From the NCBI RefSeq assembly GCF_019100565.1, contig NZ_JAHRID010000006.1, positions 1 through 64,000 on the forward strand: a stretch of 64,000 nucleotides of DNA, given 5' to 3'. Shown piece by piece: positions 6,684-15,654 of this stretch. Both the position numbers and the translations under genes were made by a program. This DNA is from Arsukibacterium indicum (GTDB lineage Bacteria > Pseudomonadota > Gammaproteobacteria > Enterobacterales > Alteromonadaceae). The notes under the pieces are model-generated. The model searched no databases and was not told the origin of the DNA. It saw only the letters and a list, made by a program, of their open reading frames with translations. Each line of letters begins with the position of its first letter. Position 1 is the stretch's first letter.

Positions 6684-7960
6684 GGTTGTTTTAATGTCCT
6701 GATCACCTGCTCAACAGCAGCAAAGTCTGGCGCAATATCAATGCTAAGTCCAGACTCGGCTGCACAGGCGGCAAGTGCCGGAGGTAACGCTATCGGGCTA
6801 CCCAGGATATTTTCTACCTGCTCTTTAAATTTAGCCGGGTGCGCTGTGCCAAAAAAGATACCAAACTCATCAGCTGCCAGACTGCGTTTCAGGGCTTTGT
6901 AGGCGACGGCGGCATGTGGTTCACTTAAATAACCCAACTGCCATAACTGCCGCACCCCCAGCTGAGTATCATCTTCGTCCACCGCGACAGCTTCAATATC
7001 GGATCGGTTAATCATGCCCTGCGCCAGCAAGGCTTCAACCCGCGGCCAGTTGTTCGGTGCACTGACATCCATGGCGTTGGACAAGGTTGCCACTGTCTGT
7101 TTCGGTTGCCATTGCTGGCTCTGCCAGTACCTTGGCACAGTATCGTTACTGTTGGTAGCGGCAATCATCCGCTTGATTGGCAAACCCAGTGCTTTGGCAA
7201 TTAAACCTGCACATAAATTACCAAAGTTGCCACTGGGCACTGCAATCACGATCTGCTCACGCTTCGCTGCCGGTACCTGCGCAACAGCCTCAAAGTAGTA
7301 ACATACCTGCGCGAACAACCGGCTGATATTGATTGAGTTAGCCGAGGTAATATTAAACTCTTTTACCAGTGCCTGATTATCAAAGGTTTGCTTAACCAGC
7401 GCCTGACACTGGTCAAAGTCACCATCAACAGCCAGCGTGGTAATGTTGTCGCCAAGAGTGGTAAACAGCTTTTCCTGCAAGCTGCTTATTTTGCCTTTAG
7501 GGAACAGAATCACCACATTTACGCCGCTCTGACGGTAAAAAGCATGGGCAACTGCGGCACCGGTATCGCCTGAAGTCGCCGTGACAATAGTGGTGGGTTC
7601 TGGCTGGGCTTTTGCCAGCGCCTGGGCCATAAACCGGCCACCAAAGTCTTTAAACGCCAGAGTTGGCCCGTGAAACAGTTCCAGTGCACTTACCTGCTCC
7701 GTTACCGGCACCAAAGGTGCAGGAAAGGTAAAGGCACGGTCAACCATTGCCAGTATTTCACTTTCTGGCAGCTCCGCTCCAATCAGTGCGGCTAATATTT
7801 TGCTGCTTCGCTCAACTAATGGCATCGCCAGTAACTGTTCAATATCCAGCTTTGGCCAGTGAGTCGGGAAGAATAATCCCTGTTGCTGACCCAGCCCCTG
7901 GCGTACCGCCTGTAAAAAACTAACCTGTTCGGTCGCGACTTTTAAATTTGTAAGTTGCAT
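6680..7960 (-). CDS. thrC: Threonine synthase
   Basis: A 426-aa PLP enzyme that converts O-phosphohomoserine to threonine. The PLP lysine is K104 in [28 protein letters not shown] and [10 protein letters not shown] bind the cofactor phosphate. ATG 7960 was chosen because AAGGA stands at the right distance; the longer frame extends back into thrB. It is the third gene of the thr operon, 11 bases after thrB, and overlaps ung by four bases. Confidence 0.95.
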   Translation of the reverse strand: MQLTNLKVATEQVSFLQAVRQGLGQQQGLFFPTHWPKLDIEQLLAMPLVERSSKILAALIGAELPESEILAMVDRAFTFPAPLVPVTEQVSALELFHGPTLAFKDFGGRFMAQALAKAQPEPTTIVTATSGDTGAAVAHAFYRQSGVNVVILFPKGKISSLQEKLFTTLGDNITTLAVDGDFDQCQALVKQTFDNQALVKEFNITSANSINISRLFAQVCYYFEAVAQVPAAKREQIVIAVPSGNFGNLCAGLIAKALGLPIKRMIAATNSNDTVPRYWQSQQWQPKQTVATLSNAMDVSAPNNWPRVEALLAQGMINRSDIEAVAVDEDDTQLGVRQLWQLGYLSEPHAAVAYKALKRSLAADEFGIFFGTAHPAKFKEQVENILGSPIALPPALAACAAESGLSIDIAPDFAAVEQVIRTLKQP

Positions 7961-7971
7961 GTTTATTTCCT

Positions 7972-8946
7972 TTAGCCAAAGTCGGCTGGTTGCTGCGGCA
8001 GCGCTCTGGCGCCAGCAGCAGAAAGTTGGCAAATCCGGGTGCTCGCGTCGGCATTTTTAGCATAATGCTGCTGTAAATAATCCGCCGCCAGGGTGGCAGT
8101 ATCGTCGTCAGGGCATAATGCAAATAACGTGGGGCCAGCCCCGGAAATACCCAGATGCAGCACGCCTTGCGCCATTAAATCACGACGAAGCGCCGGCAAT
8201 TCGGGAATAAGCGGGGTACGCGCCGGCTCGGCGACCAAATCCTGTAATGCAGCGACTGCTTCCGCTTCATCCTGACAGTACAATGCACTGACGAAACGAC
8301 TGAGCATACCGGCAAACTCAATACTGGTGCTAAGGTTTAACTGCCTGGGTAATACCTCCCTGGCAGCGCGGGTCGACAGCACAGTACCGGGGTAGCTTAG
8401 TACCACCCGCCAGTGACTGAACCAGGGCATTGTCCTGCTTAACTTATCACTGCCGGGCAACATCAGTTGTAAGCCACCCAGTAAACTGGGCGCTACATTA
8501 TCATAATGGACACTGCCGCTTACCCCACCTTCAGCCTCTGCCATTAACTTAAGCAATTGCAACTGAGACAACGGCTGACCAAAATAGTCGTTAAAGGCAT
8601 AACACGCCACCACAATCGAACAGGCACTCGAACCCAGGCCACTGCCAACCGGCAGGTTTTTCTGTAAATGTAATGCCAGGCGCGGTAATCGCTTACCGAT
8701 GGCCTTTTCAAACGCGTGAAAGCAGCTCAATACTAAATTGTTCCTGCTATCCTCAGGAAGCTGATGGCGATAACGACCGCTGATTTCCAGACTAAGCTCG
8801 CTCTGCTCTGCCAGAATTTCCAGCACATCACCAAAGTGTTCCGTACCTGAGAGCGGCTCGAACGCCGCCCCCAGCAAGTCAAAGCCGACGGAGAAATTAC
8901 CGGTAGAGGCCGGCGCAAAATATCGGTGTATGGTTGAATTTGTCAT
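7972..8946 (-). CDS. thrB: Homoserine kinase
   Basis: A 324-aa GHMP-superfamily kinase that phosphorylates homoserine. The N-terminus FAPASTGNFSVGFD and the ATP-binding glycine-rich loop PVGSGLGSSAC (near residue 95) are clear. LGISGAGPTLFAL near the C-terminus is the third GHMP motif. It lies five bases after thrA, between thrA and thrC, as in the enterobacterial thr operon. Confidence 0.95.
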   Translation of the reverse strand: MTNSTIHRYFAPASTGNFSVGFDLLGAAFEPLSGTEHFGDVLEILAEQSELSLEISGRYRHQLPEDSRNNLVLSCFHAFEKAIGKRLPRLALHLQKNLPVGSGLGSSACSIVVACYAFNDYFGQPLSQLQLLKLMAEAEGGVSGSVHYDNVAPSLLGGLQLMLPGSDKLSRTMPWFSHWRVVLSYPGTVLSTRAAREVLPRQLNLSTSIEFAGMLSRFVSALYCQDEAEAVAALQDLVAEPARTPLIPELPALRRDLMAQGVLHLGISGAGPTLFALCPDDDTATLAADYLQQHYAKNADASTRICQLSAAGARALPQQPADFG

Positions 8947-8951
8947 CGTTG

Positions 8952-11417
8952 TTACACCTGCTGCTGCCAGCTTAAAGTGCGCATAATATCGCTGAATACG
9001 CCGGCAGAAGTAACGGCAGCGCCGGCACCATAGCCACGCAGCACAAAAGGAATAGGCTGATAATAACGGCTATGAATAGCTAAAGCATTCTCGCCGTCTT
9101 TTACTTTGGCCAGTGGGTGATCCTGACTGAGCGCCTTAATGGCCACCTGACATTTGCCATCGCGAATTTCGCCAATATAACGCAGCACTTTGCCTTCAAC
9201 TGTTGCCGCTTTTACCTTTGCTCTGAACGCCTCATCTAATGCCGGTAAGCGTGCCATAAAATCATCGGTACTGCCGCTGCTGTCAAAATCGGCAGGCAAT
9301 ACCGGTTCAATACTGACATCACTGAGCTCTAGCGGCATACCAGCTTCACGGGCCATTATCAGCAGTTTACGGGCAACGTCAGTGCCAGATAAATCATCAC
9401 GGGGATCAGGCTCAGTAAACCCCATAGCTTTGGCTTTTGCTGTTACTTCAGACAAAGCGGCGCCACTTTCCAGCTCGCCGAAAATATAGGACAACGAGCC
9501 GGATAATATGCCTTCAAACGCCAGTAATTCATCGCCGGCATTCAGCAGGCCCTGCAAGGTATCAATTACCGGTAAGCCTGCGCCCACCGTAGTTTCATAT
9601 AAAAAGCGCCGCCGTTGTTGCTGTGCCACCTGGCGCAATTGCCGGTAATAAGCAAGGCTTGCTGTATTGGCTTTTTTGTTTGGTGTTACTACATGAAAAC
9701 CTGCCGCCAGAAAATCTGCATACTGACTGGCTATGGCCTCTGCGCTGGTGCAATCAACCAGCACCGGATTGGTCAGGTGCTGCTGGCGGACAAAATCCGA
9801 TAGCGCCGCTAGTGAAAAGCTTGCCGGGGCTTGATTTTGTTGCTGAAGTTCAGCCTGCCAGCTGCTAAGGTCCACCCCCTCTTTTGCCAGCAACAACTGC
9901 CGCGAATTGGCGATACCATACACGGTTAGCTTTACCTGACGCTGTTGTAAAAAACTTTGCTGGCGTTCAATTTGCGCCAGTAGCTCAGCACCCACCACCC
10001 CGCAACCGACCAGAAAAATATCGATACTGGGAATATGGCTGAAGAAGTTCTCGTGACATACCCGCACCGCATCTTTACAAACTGCCTGCTCAACCACTGC
10101 AGATATTGAGCGCTCGCTGCTATCCTGCGCTATCGCTACCACATTAACCCGGGCCTGCGCTAAAGAGGCAAAAAACTTTGCTGCCACGCCGCGGTGCTGG
10201 CGCATACCATCACCGACCAGACTGACAATTGCCATGTCAGCCAGAATACTGACCGGTCGTAGTAAGCCGGTTTGCAGTTCCAGCTCAAACTCCTGCTCCA
10301 GCGCTTTTTGCGCCCGGTTTAAATGCAACTGCGATACGCAAAAACTGATACTGAACTCTGACGATGACTGGGTAATTAAACTTACTGAAATTTGCGAGCG
10401 GGCCATTGAGGCAAATACCCGGCTGGCCATGCCCACCACGCCTTTTAATCCCGGGCCTGATACGGTAAACAGCGCCAGATGTTCCAGACTGGAAATGCCT
10501 TTAACCAGCGCCTCACCATCACCGGCAACATCAATGCAGGTGCCAGGCGCCGCCGGATTTAAGGTATTTTTGATGTAACAGGGGATTTGATAGCGCGCCA
10601 GCGGACCAATGGTTTTCGGGTGCAGTACCTTGGCACCAAAATAAGATAACTCCATCGCTTCATCGTACGATAAACGATCAATCAGCCGGGTTTGTTTTAC
10701 CTGTCTTGGGTCGGCACTATACACACCATCGACATCTGTCCAGATCTCACAGGCAGCAGCACGGATACTGGCGGCCACAATTGCTGCCGAGTAATCTGAA
10801 CCGTTGCGGCCCAACAGAGCAGGTTCCCCCTGACTGTTACTGGAAACGAAACCGGCTATGACATAGACCGCTGCGCTTTGCTTGGCAATAGCCTGCTGCA
10901 AGGTATGCTCTGAGCCGGCAATATCAGCACTGGCATTGAGGTAGTCGCCCTGACTTTTAATCAATGTTACGGCATCCAACGCAACCGCATTGACGTCTGC
11001 GGCAACCAGCAGAGCGGTCATTAATGCCACACTGAACTGCTCGCCCAGCCCAAGGATTTGGGCCTTAATATGGTCAGGACAATGCCGCAGCAAACTTATG
11101 CCCTGTAAATGCAACGCCAGCCCGGCCAGCTGCTGCTGCCATAACGCTTCAACCTGACTCACCTGCGCTGCCGATAAGCTGGTCGCCTCATGCAGTAACT
11201 GCTGGTAACGCTCTGTCAGTGCCGCTAGTACACTCTGATAGTCTGAACCCAGATAAGCGAGGTCGGTTAACTCTACCAGCATATTGGTCACACCCTGCGG
11301 TGCCGATAATACCAGGCACACCGGGCCGGCTGCGGCCTGACGCTGCACAATTTGCGCAACTTCGGCAAAGCGCGGCAATGACGCCAGCGACGAGCCGCCA
11401 AATTTTAGCACTCTCAT
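8952..11417 (-). CDS. thrA: Bifunctional aspartokinase I / homoserine dehydrogenase I
   Basis: An 821-aa fusion of two enzymes, the same size as E. coli ThrA. The N-terminal aspartokinase begins with LKFGGSSLA (residues 4-12) and has GRNGSDYSAAI. Regulatory ACT repeats occupy roughly residues 310-460. The homoserine dehydrogenase domain begins with the dinucleotide motif VGCGVVGAELL near residue 470 and has TVGAGLPVIDTLQ and GILSGSLSYI. ATG 11417 is preceded by AAGGAG. It is the first structural gene of the operon and lies downstream of the thrL leader and attenuator. Feedback inhibition by threonine is known for the family. Confidence 0.96.
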   Translation of the reverse strand: MRVLKFGGSSLASLPRFAEVAQIVQRQAAAGPVCLVLSAPQGVTNMLVELTDLAYLGSDYQSVLAALTERYQQLLHEATSLSAAQVSQVEALWQQQLAGLALHLQGISLLRHCPDHIKAQILGLGEQFSVALMTALLVAADVNAVALDAVTLIKSQGDYLNASADIAGSEHTLQQAIAKQSAAVYVIAGFVSSNSQGEPALLGRNGSDYSAAIVAASIRAAACEIWTDVDGVYSADPRQVKQTRLIDRLSYDEAMELSYFGAKVLHPKTIGPLARYQIPCYIKNTLNPAAPGTCIDVAGDGEALVKGISSLEHLALFTVSGPGLKGVVGMASRVFASMARSQISVSLITQSSSEFSISFCVSQLHLNRAQKALEQEFELELQTGLLRPVSILADMAIVSLVGDGMRQHRGVAAKFFASLAQARVNVVAIAQDSSERSISAVVEQAVCKDAVRVCHENFFSHIPSIDIFLVGCGVVGAELLAQIERQQSFLQQRQVKLTVYGIANSRQLLLAKEGVDLSSWQAELQQQNQAPASFSLAALSDFVRQQHLTNPVLVDCTSAEAIASQYADFLAAGFHVVTPNKKANTASLAYYRQLRQVAQQQRRRFLYETTVGAGLPVIDTLQGLLNAGDELLAFEGILSGSLSYIFGELESGAALSEVTAKAKAMGFTEPDPRDDLSGTDVARKLLIMAREAGMPLELSDVSIEPVLPADFDSSGSTDDFMARLPALDEAFRAKVKAATVEGKVLRYIGEIRDGKCQVAIKALSQDHPLAKVKDGENALAIHSRYYQPIPFVLRGYGAGAAVTSAGVFSDIMRTLSWQQQV

Positions 11418-11495
11418 TATTTACTCCTTGCGCATCAAATTATTCGTTATGTTGTTATTGCCGACCAAGGCTGGGTAAGTACCCTTAATTGTTTT

Positions 11496-11535
11496 AAAAA
11501 AAAGGCCCGTGACGTTTGAGGTCACGGGCCTTTTT
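11496..11535 (-). terminator. thr operon attenuator
   Basis: On the minus strand GGCCCGTGAC and GTCACGGGCC form a strong stem followed by a run of Us (A run at 11495-11503 on the plus strand). It lies about 24 bases after the thrL stop and about 80 bases before thrA. The GACCTC of its left side (11518-11523) can instead pair with GAGGTC at 11553-11558. That segment can in turn pair with GACCTC inside thrL (11595-11600). This gives the mutually exclusive structures of classical attenuation. Confidence 0.85.
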
Positions 11536-11558
11536 ACAGACAACACACCGCCGACCTC

Positions 11559-11618
11559 CTACCCCGAAGGGCTGGTGGTAATAATAATCGTGGTGAGGTC
11601 TGCTGTTTTTATTTTCAT
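11559..11618 (-). CDS. thrL: thr operon leader peptide
   Basis: A 19-codon frame, MKIKTADLTTIIITTSPSG, with seven successive control codons Thr-Thr-Ile-Ile-Ile-Thr-Thr (residues 9-15). It is followed by the alternative hairpins and the attenuator before thrA. Stalling of ribosomes at Thr or Ile codons when the charged tRNAs are scarce would free the antiterminator and allow transcription of thrABC. The composition differs from E. coli thrL but the logic is the same. No good ribosome binding site is seen before its ATG. Confidence 0.85.
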   Translation of the reverse strand: MKIKTADLTTIIITTSPSG

Positions 11619-11625
11619 CAGATGC

Positions 11626-11655
11626 ACTATGCACAGACTTGTAGACGTCTGTCAA
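11626..11655 (-). promoter_or_regulatory. Candidate thr operon promoter
   Basis: TTGACA (11655-11650) and CATAGT (11631-11626) are spaced by 18 bases on the minus strand. The -35 is perfect and the -10 is modest. The predicted start would fall at or next to the thrL ATG, which would make thrL nearly leaderless. An alternative upstream promoter inside the end of the GGDEF gene is possible. Confidence 0.4.
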
Positions 11656-11672
11656 ACAAAAAATTGCTGTGA

Positions 11673-12641
11673 CTACGACTTTACCTTTTTAAGGGAATCA
11701 ATCAGCCCGGGGTGATAGGTCACTACCTGGTTGCGGCCATTTCGTTTCGCCTGATACAGGGCCAAATCGGCTTGCTGAATCAATTCGTCCGCCGTAATCG
11801 CTGTATTAAACTGACTAACCCCGACACTGACGCTGGTCATTAATCGTTGCTGCTGGAACACAACCGGACTTTCAGCAACCCGCCGGCAAATCCGTTTAGC
11901 TACCTCAATGGCGCCCTCAAGTGGCGTATCGGGCAAAATAATCGCAAACTCTTCCCCGCCGTAGCGGCCGAATAAGTCGGTTTCCCGTAACAGGCTGCCA
12001 ATAAGTCTGGCCACTTCGATCAGCACAACATCACCTGCCTGATGGCCATAATCATCGTTTAATCGCTTAAATTTATCTAAATCAAAAAACAACAACGACA
12101 ACGGGTGCTGGTAGCGGCCGGCACGCTGCACTTCAACTTCGAGTTGCTGCTGCCAGTAGTTCCGGTTCAGGACACCTGTCAGACCATCCAGCCGGTTTAC
12201 CTGTTGTAACTGCAAATTGCTTTGTTGTAACTGGCTTTGATAAACATAAGCATCGGTCGCATCTTCAATTAACAGACAAACATATTGCTCACCGGTTGCA
12301 GGGTCGGTCAGCGGCAACATATTGCAGTTTTGCGCCATATACTGATTGGCGCTGCTTACTGGTCTTAAGTGCGGTAGTTTAAAAAGATACTGGCGTTGTT
12401 CCCAGGAGCTGAATGCCGGGCTTTGCAAGCTCAGCACACTGTTAAGCTTGCGGCTTAGCCAGGCTTGGGGGGCATCAGTAAAAACACTGAATATATCTTT
12501 GCCCTGCACAGTTTCCAGTTGAATATCAGCCCGGCGGCAAATGTAAGGATTGATATAAATGATCTGCAACTGCTTGTTCAGCAGAATCACGCCGCTGTTC
12601 AGTTGCTGCAGTAACGGACCGGACAACCAGTCAATATTCAT
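11673..12641 (-). CDS. PAS-GGDEF diguanylate cyclase
   Basis: A 322-aa cytoplasmic protein. Residues 1-130 look like a PAS sensor domain (GVILLNKQLQIIYINPYICR). A short coiled segment (130-150) leads to a GGDEF domain starting LDGLTGVLNRNYW. The active-site motif is GGEEF at 228-232, so cyclase activity is expected. The inhibitory site RxxD (RETD, 219-222) lies five residues before it, so feedback by c-di-GMP is likely. The start overlaps the stop of the CheC-like gene (TGATG). The three genes form an operon of response regulator, CheC-like protein and cyclase. Confidence 0.88.
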   Translation of the reverse strand: MNIDWLSGPLLQQLNSGVILLNKQLQIIYINPYICRRADIQLETVQGKDIFSVFTDAPQAWLSRKLNSVLSLQSPAFSSWEQRQYLFKLPHLRPVSSANQYMAQNCNMLPLTDPATGEQYVCLLIEDATDAYVYQSQLQQSNLQLQQVNRLDGLTGVLNRNYWQQQLEVEVQRAGRYQHPLSLLFFDLDKFKRLNDDYGHQAGDVVLIEVARLIGSLLRETDLFGRYGGEEFAIILPDTPLEGAIEVAKRICRRVAESPVVFQQQRLMTSVSVGVSQFNTAITADELIQQADLALYQAKRNGRNQVVTYHPGLIDSLKKVKS

Positions 12642-13255
12642 CAGAAGTCCGCCAGCACATTATCCAGAATGGTTTTCAGCTTTAGTACCGCCTCGCCCGG
12701 GATCAGCAAAATCATATTACAATCGAAACTGTAGTCGGTTAGCTCGTACCGGATATCAACTTTCAGTGCCAGTTGCCAGTGAAATGCGGTTTGTTCAAGC
12801 TTGCTGATAAAATCATTATCGCGGGACGAAATAACGCGCGGCGCCGCGTAAGAAAAACTGTTATCGAGCTGTTCTGCCAGGCCATTTAAAAAAGTTGTGG
12901 TCAGAATAGAGCTGATATCGGTCAGCATTTCTGCCTCACTGGTCGCGTCATCATCGTAGCCGAGTAATGCCGCTATTTTTCCGGCGTTTTCCAGCTGATA
13001 GAGCAAAATGGTTTCGCCACGTAAACCACCATCACCAAAAAAACCGAGGCTAATCATTGAACTGTGAAGCCCCTGGTACTGGCCCCGGAACTGCTCAGGT
13101 ATTTCTGCCGCATTTACCAGGCCAATTGCCGGCACCTGCAAATGCACAAAGGTATTTAGAAACCGTGCCAATTTATCACTGGCCAGGCCCATTGCGACGT
13201 TGATTAATTCCTGCAGACAATCCCGCTGCTCTTCAGTAAAACTCAAATCCGTCAT
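12641..13255 (-). CDS. CheC/CheX-type chemotaxis phosphatase-like protein
   Basis: A 204-aa protein whose first third (EEQRDCLQELINVAMGLASDKLARFL) matches the helix of CheC-like proteins that carries the E…N phosphatase pair (E16 and N19 of ELINVAMG). A second similar stretch around residues 105-125 (LTDISSILTTTFLNGLAEQL) carries a second candidate. CheC/CheX proteins remove phosphate from CheY-type regulators. Its ATG overlaps the stop of the response regulator by four bases, so that regulator is its obvious target. Confidence 0.78.
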   Translation of the reverse strand: MTDLSFTEEQRDCLQELINVAMGLASDKLARFLNTFVHLQVPAIGLVNAAEIPEQFRGQYQGLHSSMISLGFFGDGGLRGETILLYQLENAGKIAALLGYDDDATSEAEMLTDISSILTTTFLNGLAEQLDNSFSYAAPRVISSRDNDFISKLEQTAFHWQLALKVDIRYELTDYSFDCNMILLIPGEAVLKLKTILDNVLADF

Positions 13256-13617
13256 ATCAAACCATATTGTCGCATCACTGCGCTGAGTTTATCGGTATTG
13301 ACCGGCTTCTGAATAAAAGCCAATGCACCGAGATCCATTACCCGTTTTTGCATTTCCGGCTGAATATCTGCCGAGACCACAATCACAAAAACATCCATTT
13401 TTTCAGCTTTAATCGCTTCAAGCACACCTACCCCATCCAGCTCTGGCATAGTCAGATCCAGAAATACTACGCCAACTTCCTGACTGCGTAATACCGTTAA
13501 TGCCTCCAGGCCATTGGTTGCCGTAACAATGGCAGCATCGAATTCAGCGGGCAGGGATTTCTTCATTTGGTTGCGGGCTAAAAGAGAGTCATCACAAATT
13601 AAAGCGGTTAAAGCCAT
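13252..13617 (-). CDS. Single-domain response regulator (CheY-like)
   Basis: A 121-aa receiver domain without an output domain. The acidic pair is CDDS (D9, D10), the phosphorylated Asp is D54 in VFLDLTMPELDG, and the conserved Lys is in FIQKPV. ATG 13617 was chosen because the domain starts there (MALTALICDD). The longer frame adds an unlikely aromatic N-terminus. It heads an operon with the CheC-like and GGDEF genes and is divergent from a histidine kinase 243 bases away that may phosphorylate it. Confidence 0.88.
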   Translation of the reverse strand: MALTALICDDSLLARNQMKKSLPAEFDAAIVTATNGLEALTVLRSQEVGVVFLDLTMPELDGVGVLEAIKAEKMDVFVIVVSADIQPEMQKRVMDLGALAFIQKPVNTDKLSAVMRQYGLI

Positions 13618-13860
13618 CAGTACTGCCTGTGTTAAAAAGTATTTATGTATATATTGGTTAAAAAATATATACAGATGGCTGGCATAAAGCAATATCCGGG
13701 CAATAATTAGCGTGTCTGACTAGCGCGCAGGTTAATGATATATAACAAGCCTTGCAGCGCTATTACAGATATTTAGCATCAGCTATTTTAAAAAGCTGTT
13801 TAATTCGTTATGGTAGGTCAGACTAAGTACAATAATAATCCGGTGAAAAAAGGTTATTGC

Positions 13861-15609
13861 ATGCAGCAAAAAAGCCTGTCCCGCAATCTGCTTACCAAAG
13901 TATTGTCAGTCTATTTCATTCTGACCTTAATCGTCACTCTCGCGCAGATCGTGGCAGAGTATTACAATACTAAAAATCTTATAAACAGTGACTTAGAGAC
14001 TCTGCAGCAAACCTTTTCCGGCAGCTTAACCCGGGCAATATGGGAGTTGAATACGCCTCAGGCTTTGATCATTGCTGACGGTTTGCTATCTATTCCGGCA
14101 GTTGAAGGCATAGTGGTACGGGACGACAGCGGCGCTGTTATTACCCAGCTTGGCCGTTATATTGATGTTAAAGAGCGCTTTAGCAGCCAGTTAGTGCGCG
14201 AAGGCGTGCGTTTAACCGAGCAACAATCAGGGATATTTGGTTACACCTTTCCCCTTATCTTTGAATTCTCTGGCCGGGCCACGCAGGTTGGCGACGTCAC
14301 CTTATTTTCCAGTCGCGCTGTGGTTATCGACCGGATTAAAGTCGGCATCTATTTTCTGATTGGCAATGCCATGCTGAAAACCACTTTCCTGATTATTTTG
14401 TTTTTAATGGCCTTTCGGAAACAACTTACCGAGCCACTGGCCGATTTAAGCCGGCAAATTGAAGATTTAGAGCTGGACCAGCTTGACGGTGCCCGGGTCG
14501 AAATTGATAAAAGCCAGTCGTCAGAACTGACCTTAATGGCCGATGCCTACAACCGGCTGATTAACCGGGTCCAGGATTATAAAGCCCAGCTTGGTAATAC
14601 CCAGAAGCAACTGCTTACTTCGAATGAAAAACTGGATCAGCAGAACCTGATACTGGAGCAGGAAGTCGCCCGAAAAACATCGGGGCTGAGTCAGGCAATG
14701 ATGGATTTGCAACAGCAAAAGCAGGAACTTGAACTGAAACAACAAAGCCTGCGCGAAGAAATCGAGCGCCGCCGCCATACCGAAGATGCGCTTCGCAGCA
14801 AACAAACCGAGCTGGAACAGATGGTAGAGCATTTAAATCAGGCGCAGGACCGGCTGGTACAGTCAGAAAAAATGGCCGCTTTGGGTGGTCTCGTCGCCGG
14901 TATTACCCATGAGGTGAATACTCCGGTCGGCATTGGCGTCACCGCCACCAGCTTTCTGACTGAAAAGCTAACCAGCTTACAACTGGCGTTTAACGACAAA
15001 TCCTTAACCTCTAAGACACTGGAAGCCTTTATCACTGAAGCGCTGCAAGGCACAGATTTACTGCAGTCAAACTTAAGCCGAGCCTCTGAGTTAATTGCCA
15101 GTTTCAAACAAATAGCGGTCGATCAGGCTAGTGAGGCAATTCGTACCATCAACCTGGCTGAATACATTAATGAGGTGATCCGCTCATTGCAGCCCAACTT
15201 TAAGAAAACTCAGCACCAGATTGAAGTGAATTGCCCGGACAACATTATCCTGCGCTGCCCGGCTGGTGCTATTTCGCAGATTTTCACCAATTTGCTGATG
15301 AACTCTCTGATCCACGGCTTTGAAGATATCAAAGAGGGCCTGATCCGGATCACCGTGCTGGATGAAGACGAAAACGTTGATATTCGCTTTAGCGATAACG
15401 GCAAGGGCCTGCCGCCAGAGCAACTGGAAAAGCTGTTTCATCCGTTTTTCACCACTAAACGAGAACAGGGTGGCAGTGGTCTTGGCACCCATATCACTTA
15501 CAACCTGGTTCGCCAGACACTGGGCGGCAGCATTACTGTCAGCAGTGAGCCAGGCCAGGGCCTGCACTACCATATCCGCTTTCCAAAAAACCTGAAACTC
15601 GATAGCTGA
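13861..15609 (+). CDS. Membrane sensor histidine kinase
   Basis: About 582 aa. TM1 spans about 10-33, a periplasmic sensor about 34-165, and TM2 about 175-197 (AMLKTTFLIILFLMAF). A HAMP-like segment and a long coiled coil rich in Gln and Glu (about 240-340) follow. The dimerisation/phosphotransfer segment has GITHEVNTP as H-box, as in kinases of the HisKA_4-like group. ATPase boxes are NLLMNSLIHGF, FSDNGKGLP and GGSGLGTHI. Start 13861 has AAAGG upstream; the frame could also begin at 13810. No receiver is attached, so the adjacent divergent single-domain regulator is a likely partner. Confidence 0.88.
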   Translation: MQQKSLSRNLLTKVLSVYFILTLIVTLAQIVAEYYNTKNLINSDLETLQQTFSGSLTRAIWELNTPQALIIADGLLSIPAVEGIVVRDDSGAVITQLGRYIDVKERFSSQLVREGVRLTEQQSGIFGYTFPLIFEFSGRATQVGDVTLFSSRAVVIDRIKVGIYFLIGNAMLKTTFLIILFLMAFRKQLTEPLADLSRQIEDLELDQLDGARVEIDKSQSSELTLMADAYNRLINRVQDYKAQLGNTQKQLLTSNEKLDQQNLILEQEVARKTSGLSQAMMDLQQQKQELELKQQSLREEIERRRHTEDALRSKQTELEQMVEHLNQAQDRLVQSEKMAALGGLVAGITHEVNTPVGIGVTATSFLTEKLTSLQLAFNDKSLTSKTLEAFITEALQGTDLLQSNLSRASELIASFKQIAVDQASEAIRTINLAEYINEVIRSLQPNFKKTQHQIEVNCPDNIILRCPAGAISQIFTNLLMNSLIHGFEDIKEGLIRITVLDEDENVDIRFSDNGKGLPPEQLEKLFHPFFTTKREQGGSGLGTHITYNLVRQTLGGSITVSSEPGQGLHYHIRFPKNLKLDS

Positions 15610-15654
15610 TCCGCGTTATACTCGCCAGCTTGTTAAAAGAAGGACAGGTTTGAT

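Noticed and set aside
10234-10578. Plus-strand frame inside thrA
   Set aside because: Shadow of a confident gene, without a ribosome binding site or recognisable domain.
13810-13860. Earlier ATG for the histidine kinase
   Set aside because: The 17 extra residues (MVGQTKYNNN…) are polar and unlike a kinase N-terminus, while ATG 13861 has AAAGG and is followed directly by TM1.
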